Source: Rhyzopertha dominica (lineage: Eukaryota; Arthropoda; Insecta; Coleoptera; Bostrichidae). From it: a DNA stretch of 64,000 nt. This document shows positions 58,620 through 64,000 of the stretch, in pieces. The stretch is from assembly GCA_025024175.1 (NCBI GenBank), contig QCXZ01000041.1, forward strand, positions 46,061,786 to 46,125,785, written 5' to 3'. The notes below the pieces were generated by a model. It was not told where the DNA came from. It saw only the letters and a program-made list of their open reading frames with translations, and searched no databases. The first letter of the stretch is position 1, and every line of letters starts with the position of its first letter. The position numbers were made by a program, and so were the translations under genes.

Positions 58620-59210
58620 AGTGTCTGCTTCGTATGTGTCTTTTGTTAATATAGTATATAATTGTCTGGAAACTTCCTGGAGAAACTTTTCATTTCAATG
58701 TGTTATTCAACAACCAACAAGATTATCTATCCATTTGCATCCTTCCTCTTATCAGCATTGGCCATTCTTCTGGCTCGTCCGCTGCAGAATTGATGGCATT
58801 AGCAATACCATTCACCAGACACCAAATGAAACCCTACCCCTCTGTTCCTTATCGGTATTCAAAGCAGAGTTTTAATTCGCCTATCTGTCGACGTTGCAAC
58901 AGCCAGGCATGAGCGGGAATCAATGAATGAAGCCCCGTATCTTCGGTTACCAGGGTGTTCTCGTGCCCGCTCAACCAGCGCGGGAATTAATATTTTACCG
59001 AACTGGAGCTCATCTGGTTGGGAGTTTAATATTTCAGGGGCCACGTGCGGACGTACCACACGGACAGCAAAGTCGTTGCCTTTCGAGTTAATGTGGGTGC
59101 AATTTTCTTTTGAGTCGCTTCCACTCTGGGTGCAATTTGTATTCATTACAAGGTTTATTGCACCTTTTCGGCACCTGTGCGTTCGTCCTATCGAATTTGT
59201 GTACTTTTGA
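58620..59210. promoter_or_regulatory. GC-richer island, candidate conserved noncoding element
   Basis: About 590 bp with frames of 84-95 codons open on both strands, no domain and no matching splice sites. Contains CAACCAGCGCGGGAATTAA, CCACGTGCGG (E-box CACGTG) and GGAGCTCATC. Strongly unlike the AT-rich flanks; likely conserved regulatory DNA. Confidence 0.35.
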
Positions 59211-59580
59211 GATTACTAGTTTAAGAAATAATATCACACAATGGGTTTCTTATATAAATATTGCCTTTATTTGCCAATTTTATCATTACATTTATTTAAT
59301 TCTTAGCTCATCAGGTTCATTTGTTGAAATTCTTTATACAGGGCGATTCATTAAACCTTTCATTAAAAATTTAGGGAGTTAGACTCCGAATTACATTCTG
59401 AAAATTTGCAGTTAAATATAATCACTAGTGCCCTCCTCAGAGAAAATAATTGCGCAATTGGGTATTTGCCATGTATTTATATTTTAATAAATAGAATATT
59501 AATAGTTAGCATCTAATCCACAAAACAGCTGTGACAACTTATAAGGTGAATTTTTAATATTAAAAATGTGAATATTTAAA
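59211..59580. other. AT-rich DNA, nothing recognised
   Basis: No motif or repeat identified. Confidence 0.4.
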
Positions 59581-60602
59581 GGGACCGTCAAAACTCGAAC
59601 ATATTGGCCGTGACGTCAGGTATCTTGTAAATGGCCGCTTGTTTACATCTGGGGTCAGCGCGTCACGCGTCAGCCTCAGCCCGTCAATTTATCAGCTTGT
59701 TGTTTGCGTTTATTTTGTGACAAGCTAATTAAAATACGCCAAGAAAAAGTGAAATACTTATGAGTTATTACTTCTGAAGGCATGTTCATTCTTATGGAAT
59801 TTATGTACAGCGACGAGCGCCTCAACGCGCGGAGATGAGGAACGTAAAAGCAACAGCATAAGTGAACTTTTTATCAAATTAACGTAGCATTGATAATTTG
59901 ATCACAGTGGGCTGTTGGAAACATACTACTTGTAAAAATAAAAATGTAAGAATCAAAAATGTACCCTAAACTTGAAGTTTGTTTTAGAGGTTAGAATAAA
60001 TATGAATTGCCATTTATTTTCGGAGCTCTTGCGGTTCGTTTCCGGTCTAGCTAACAGTCGAATATATGGGGAACAACGTCGTTCTTTATTATAACATTTC
60101 CCTCTATCAACTTAAAACGCATATAATTTTTCCTATCCTCTTCAAGCTATAACAAAATGGAAACTGAATGGTTAACACTTATAACCCCAAAAAGAATAAT
60201 AAAACTTACAGTAAAAATTAAGATGATCTTCACAACAAAAAAACAAACTTTGCGATTTCAACATATCACGTGTAGGGGCCTTAAACAAATTTTTCATACG
60301 TTGATAATCTCGAGGAACGGTTACAAAAATTTTGTTAGCTGTACTGACTGAAGTACTTTTATAACCATGTACAAAACGACACTTGTTTTGTTTTCCATGC
60401 ATAATAGATGCTTGTAAAACTACACAAATCACTCTTTGTTGCGACTTCTTACACCGCCCTTTAAAGCAACACCACACAAAAGCTTTTCCAATACAAGACT
60501 GATACCATACCATTAAGCAGCACGCTCCTCGGTAATGTTTACATGACACTTGACGTCACGAGTTGAATAACCTTGGATAGGAGCGTTTTGGCGGTGACTC
60601 CT
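59581..60602 (-). mobile_element. THAP-finger-bearing transposon remnant with mirrored CRE-like termini
   Basis: The two ends are imperfect inverted copies. The left end has GGGACCGTCAAAACTCG, then CGTGACGTCA (59609-59618) and TTGTAAATGGCCG. The right end, read on the minus strand, has GGAGTCACCGCCAAAACGC, then CGTGACGTCA and ATGTAAACATTACCG. Between them the minus strand encodes a THAP-like domain. The size (about 1 kb) is too small for a complete THAP/P-type transposase gene, so this is an internally deleted copy. No clear target duplication found. Confidence 0.5.
60172..60549 (-). pseudogene. THAP-type zinc finger fragment
   Basis: The 125-residue minus frame includes NKCRFVHGYKSTSVSTANKI, then FVTVPRDYQRMKNLFKAPTR and FFCCEDHLN. 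The pattern C...K/NTS..T..k.F..vP.d...r..W...~R......~~~CeDHf is the THAP DNA-binding domain. The second zinc Cys is replaced by His (CRFVH) and the final 'HF' is HL, with Trp lost to Leu, so binding is doubtful. Upstream residues in the frame are probably 5' UTR read through. Nothing after the finger resembles a transposase, in keeping with a deleted element. Confidence 0.55.
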
Positions 60603-61199
60603 AAGATTCGAATTTCAGACCTGAAATTCTCTACCTACAAATATTTTTTTGTTTTTTTCTAACATGGCGTACGATATATATGCACTACAAGATTCATTTT
60701 ACATAATTAAAAAAAAGTGATAATACCCAATTGACAACATTTGACAATATTTGGGAGTAGTATAATAATATATCGATCGTCCATACAAATCTGGAAATCC
60801 TGCTGAGATACTGTATTTTTTTGTAATTGTATTCTAACTACCTACCTACACACGAGAATGAGAGTTATCAGAAAACCACAGAAAAGAGAAACACAAGACG
60901 AAAGAATCACCCCGTTATGCAATGCTCCAAAATCGTTTGTATTTTTACATTTTTGTCAATAATTTTTTAGGGTAAAACAACTAGTTTTTATGTTAATGAC
61001 ACGTTATTTCAGTAGTTTATGAGAATATTAAGCTTATGAAATAGTTACGTGGATTTCTGCGATTAGTGGAAAACACCCAATTGAAACAATTTTATAGTTA
61101 TGCACATGTTCCATTGATCTGATCTACTATAAAATAAATATTTCACCATTTTGCACCTTTTAGATTTATTTCCTAGAAGCGATAAAAAATTTGACACTT
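60603..61199. other. AT-rich DNA, nothing recognised
   Basis: No motif or repeat identified. Confidence 0.45.
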
Positions 61200-61740
61200 A
61201 ATTCCTTTTTCAACCGATCCTAATGTTGATGAAATTACATAAACTGCTCCTCAATTTTCCCGTTTCTTTGATCCGAAAACGACAAAATGATTTATTTCGC
61301 CCTGCAACAGCTGGCACCTGTTTCAGCCGCCTCAATATCCTTAATTCAAAAATAATTAACGAAATATCGATTCCGCTGTTTGTTCCGCCGAAACTCTTCC
61401 TGAAATTAGTCCGTTGCCCCTTGCAACGATAAACACGACGTCGACGAGCAAAGTTTAACTTCCTTGATTGCTGTATCGGCTTCAGCCCCAATAAAAGGGA
61501 TATGCCTGCAGAATTGGGCCAGAACTGTTGTTTTTATTGAACTTGTACGTGTTTATCTGGAGCATCTTGAATTATGTATAAAAAGAATGGGAATAGCATC
61601 AGATATTTTTAATGCGCTTATCTAGGTTTTTGCCCTTAGCGGGCTGATCCGCTCTCATTCTGATTTATGGGTGGGATGCCAGTGGAAAACGCATGAAGCT
61701 AATAAGTGAACCCTTCGGAGGAAGCACTGTGAATGAGAAT
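61200..61740. promoter_or_regulatory. GC-richer island, candidate conserved noncoding element
   Basis: Complex sequence with CAGCTGGCACCTG, AATAATTAACGAAATATCG and CACGACGTCGACG words. Frames of 69 and 93 codons are open on opposite strands with no domain. Likely regulatory. Confidence 0.33.
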
Positions 61741-61889
61741 TTTACAATTGTGGCTGTCACAGCACAAAAAGTTTTTCCTNCATTATGTGGAGTGCAAAAA
61801 AACTACTTNGAATAATGTGATGTCAGTCATGGTTCNACGAATACTGATCCTTTGCTGAAATTATTACATTGTCTGTTTGTACAGGGTGT

Positions 61890-62345
61890 CCAAGGGAACG
61901 ACCCGTAGGATGGTCACCTAGTTTTCTAGTATGTTTTTTTTTTTATTGAAGTGATAAAATAATATAAAATTTTAACGGAATGTTATATGGCAGCAAAAAA
62001 CGAGCAACGCCTTCGGCATAAATAACTGTTATAACAGAGTCATGTTAAAATTTTTGCACACAAAAACAGCTCGAAAATCAAACGTATATTTAATAAAATA
62101 CATAAACTTATTCAGTATAATCCCTTTGCATATCCAAAACACGTTGACATCGCTTCGGCGGTAATGTAATCTCGTTAAATATGCCATTTTTGTCAAGATG
62201 TTTCAGCAGTTTGAACGCATATGCTGTTGCAGGGCTTTTATCCTTCCAAGTCAATAAATAAATCGGAGTTCACGCAATTCTCCTTTCCACTGAAGAAACA
62301 GCGAAATCTGGAGGACTCATGTCAGGGGGAAGTGGGCGAATTTCA
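61890..62345 (-). pseudogene. Probable mariner-like transposase C-terminal fragment
   Basis: The minus strand reads PPDMSPPDF near 62320, then KHLDKNGIFNEITLPPKRCQ and VLDMQRDYTE near 62130-62200. This agrees in order with the end of a mariner-type transposase ('PDmsPpDyfLF...', '...in..G...gi..lp..w..vi...GdYiE'). Heavily decayed. An ACAGGGTGTCC terminus-like word lies at 61882-61892. Confidence 0.45.
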
Positions 62346-63358
62346 CAGCAGTTGTTCTCGCAAACTCCTTTGACTGACACTGCTTTATACGATCAGGCGT
62401 TAACGTGCAAGAGGATAAATGTGCTATAAAGAAGACAAATATATTTGTCTTTTGGTATTTGTCTATTGCTTATTTGTCCATGCGGTCTTCTTCTATTATT
62501 GTAGCCGATGAGGTCTCCAACTTCTGTGGTCGTCTTTAACACTAGTCCAACGCTCTGGAACTTATACTCCATCACGTTAGTGTTGAACTCCTAGCAAGCT
62601 TTTTATAACGCACCACGAATTTCGGCAACCGTTTTTTCGCGCAGTGGTTGAATTTTTATATATGCACATTAATCCGCTACAGTGATGCGTTCTATTGCAT
62701 CAAACTACCCCGATTTGAGATTTTTTTACACATAAACTGAGTGAACTACCCGCACTATATATACAGCCAAGTGGTGTCCCATTGATACACTTTTATAATT
62801 AAACAGCATTTGTTTTTTCACCATCGCCAGTTCAGCGCTAGCTTGATATGTGCAGGAATAACCCTCGTATGTGTATCAGAATCGTCTGGTTCCTCAACAT
62901 ACTGTTTGGGTAGCTGTCGTTGTCACGAAGCTCCAAGGTGGGTAATCTTCGACAATTCTATCCAAAACACATTGTTAACGATCTTAAGCATGTATAGTTC
63001 TTCAATGGCTTTGAACTTGGACATGAAATCGTAAAAAAATATGAAAATGACATCACTGCGCTTTGAATTTCGTGATTTCTTTGATTGCAAATTTAAGTAC
63101 CCAGGACTATATAATTTCTTTAAAGAAAAAATGAAGTAAAATTTTAACATTTACGTTGACTTATGTACGTGTACTTATCAGCTCTTTATTTAAACAACTA
63201 CAGTTGTAATGTAGCTCAACTAAACTTAAAAACTTAAGCTACTTTAATACTCCCACAACCTTGCAGTATATTTCTTAATATTTGATTATGGCTGTGATTG
63301 TGTCCCAAAACTACCCGTACTTAATATTTACTTATTTCTTTTTTTTGTTCTAGGTAAG
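62346..63358. other. AT-rich DNA ending in a polypyrimidine tract
   Basis: No gene recognised until the acceptor at 63341-63358 (long T run, then AG). Confidence 0.45.
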
Positions 63359-63403
63359 TTCCTTGTGTGAGATAGTGAACAAGTACCGAGTACACCAACC
63401 ACG
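63359..63403 (+). CDS. 45-nt internal coding exon of the same unrecognised host gene
   Basis: A long T-rich tract ending GTTCTAGGTAAG precedes TTCCTTGTG, and ACCACG|GTAAGA closes the exon. With the acceptor AG at 63357-63358, the exon is 45 nt and keeps the two-base phase left by the 51.8-kb exon (CG + T). It reads SLCEIVNKYRVHQP without a stop and hands on the same phase (CG). Using the earlier AG at 63352-63353 would give an immediate stop in that phase, so the later AG is preferred. The phase agreement is the main support; the exon is short and could be coincidence. Confidence 0.45.
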
Positions 63404-64000
63404 GTAAGACCAATTTCGATAAAAATGGATTTTGTATGCCTGGAGGATGCTGTGGCAAAAGAACTGTATTTGCGAGGTGCTATTAATAAGACTATTAATA
63501 CTAAGTGCGTCTGATAGTCGATGATAGGTTAGAAGTTTACTGAAAACCTATCGTAGGATTACTCTGAAAATTTGGTTATTCAGGTTATCTAAAATACTTT
63601 CAATATATATGAGGCACTCTTCAAGTGCTTATTCAATTTTGGACCTCTTTTATTAACGTATCCCTCTATTCTGATCTCAAACAGTTTTTGAGTTTTCCTT
63701 TTTTGTTGCTCCGATCAGGACGTTGTTTCAACCTTCGTAACTTCGAATTAAAAACCTGCAGATTATTGGTATTTTATGAGTAAAATGAGAAAGCTTATGG
63801 CATTTGATTCTAACCCACAATTTAACTCGATATTATAATGAGTGTTCTCCGCAGCTTCAAAAAAATGGCAAAACGTGTATTTTTTAATGCAACTCCCTTT
63901 ACCTGTATCTGTACAACGAAAAGCTGGTTTATATGGTTTGAGCTAGTATATAATTTTCGAACTATATGCATTTTTCACTAAAAAATGATAAAAGATGATA
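63404..64000. other. Following intron, nothing recognised
   Basis: AT-rich DNA to the window end. Confidence 0.45.

Overview
The window looks like a piece of an AT-rich insect genome. The evidence is a decayed set of arthropod-typical mobile elements (Tc1/mariner relatives, Penelope-like elements, RNase-H LINEs, a tRNA-derived SINE, a gypsy-like endogenous retrovirus with env), canonical GT/AG exon boundaries, and isolated CpG-rich islands in long AT-rich DNA. The order (beetle or hemipteran, for example) cannot be fixed from the sequence. Almost none of the small open frames are genes.

Layout. 1-1736: 3' end of an insect endogenous retrovirus (env C-terminus, polypurine tract, 3' LTR). 6177-8765: two copies of one mariner-like family. 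9188-9522: CpG-rich promoter/5' exon candidate on + with a good splice donor. 9.9-22 kb: Penelope, RTE and mariner debris, two fold-back elements, and GC-richer islands that look like conserved regulatory DNA. 23134-31172: an 8-kb fold-back element. 31-51 kb: mostly featureless AT-rich DNA with a palindrome-armed MITE, a SINE, mariner and Penelope scraps and more regulatory-looking islands. 51735-52009: a GC-rich coding exon with a GTAAGT donor. 52.4-54.6 kb: nested LINE-in-mariner plus a second transposase remnant. 56.7-58.1 kb: a decayed LINE. 59581-60602: a THAP-finger element with mirrored CRE-like sites. 63359-63403: a 45-nt exon whose frame continues the 51.8-kb exon.

The likely host gene runs on the + strand (exons at about 51.8 and 63.4 kb, possibly with a promoter at 9.4 kb). 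Most of the window would then be intron or upstream regulatory DNA of one long gene whose product I do not recognise.

The standout is the 23-31 kb element. It has a 9-bp target duplication (GTCGTTTAA) and long inverted arms made of a 141-bp repeat (about 12 units left of an assembly gap, about 29 right). The arms match unit by unit and share a 4-unit higher-order period. The core encodes a YqaJ/lambda-exonuclease-type nuclease, a Ulp1-type cysteine protease with His-Asp-Gln-Cys all present, and a PHD-like finger on +, and a second PHD-like finger on -. The 9-bp duplication and the arms fit Mutator/FoldBack (Phantom-like) transposons, but this cargo is not that of the classical FB-NOF element and no transposase is visible. 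The coding parts carry frameshifts while the arms are nearly identical, and the gap falls exactly where about 17 units of the left arm should be.
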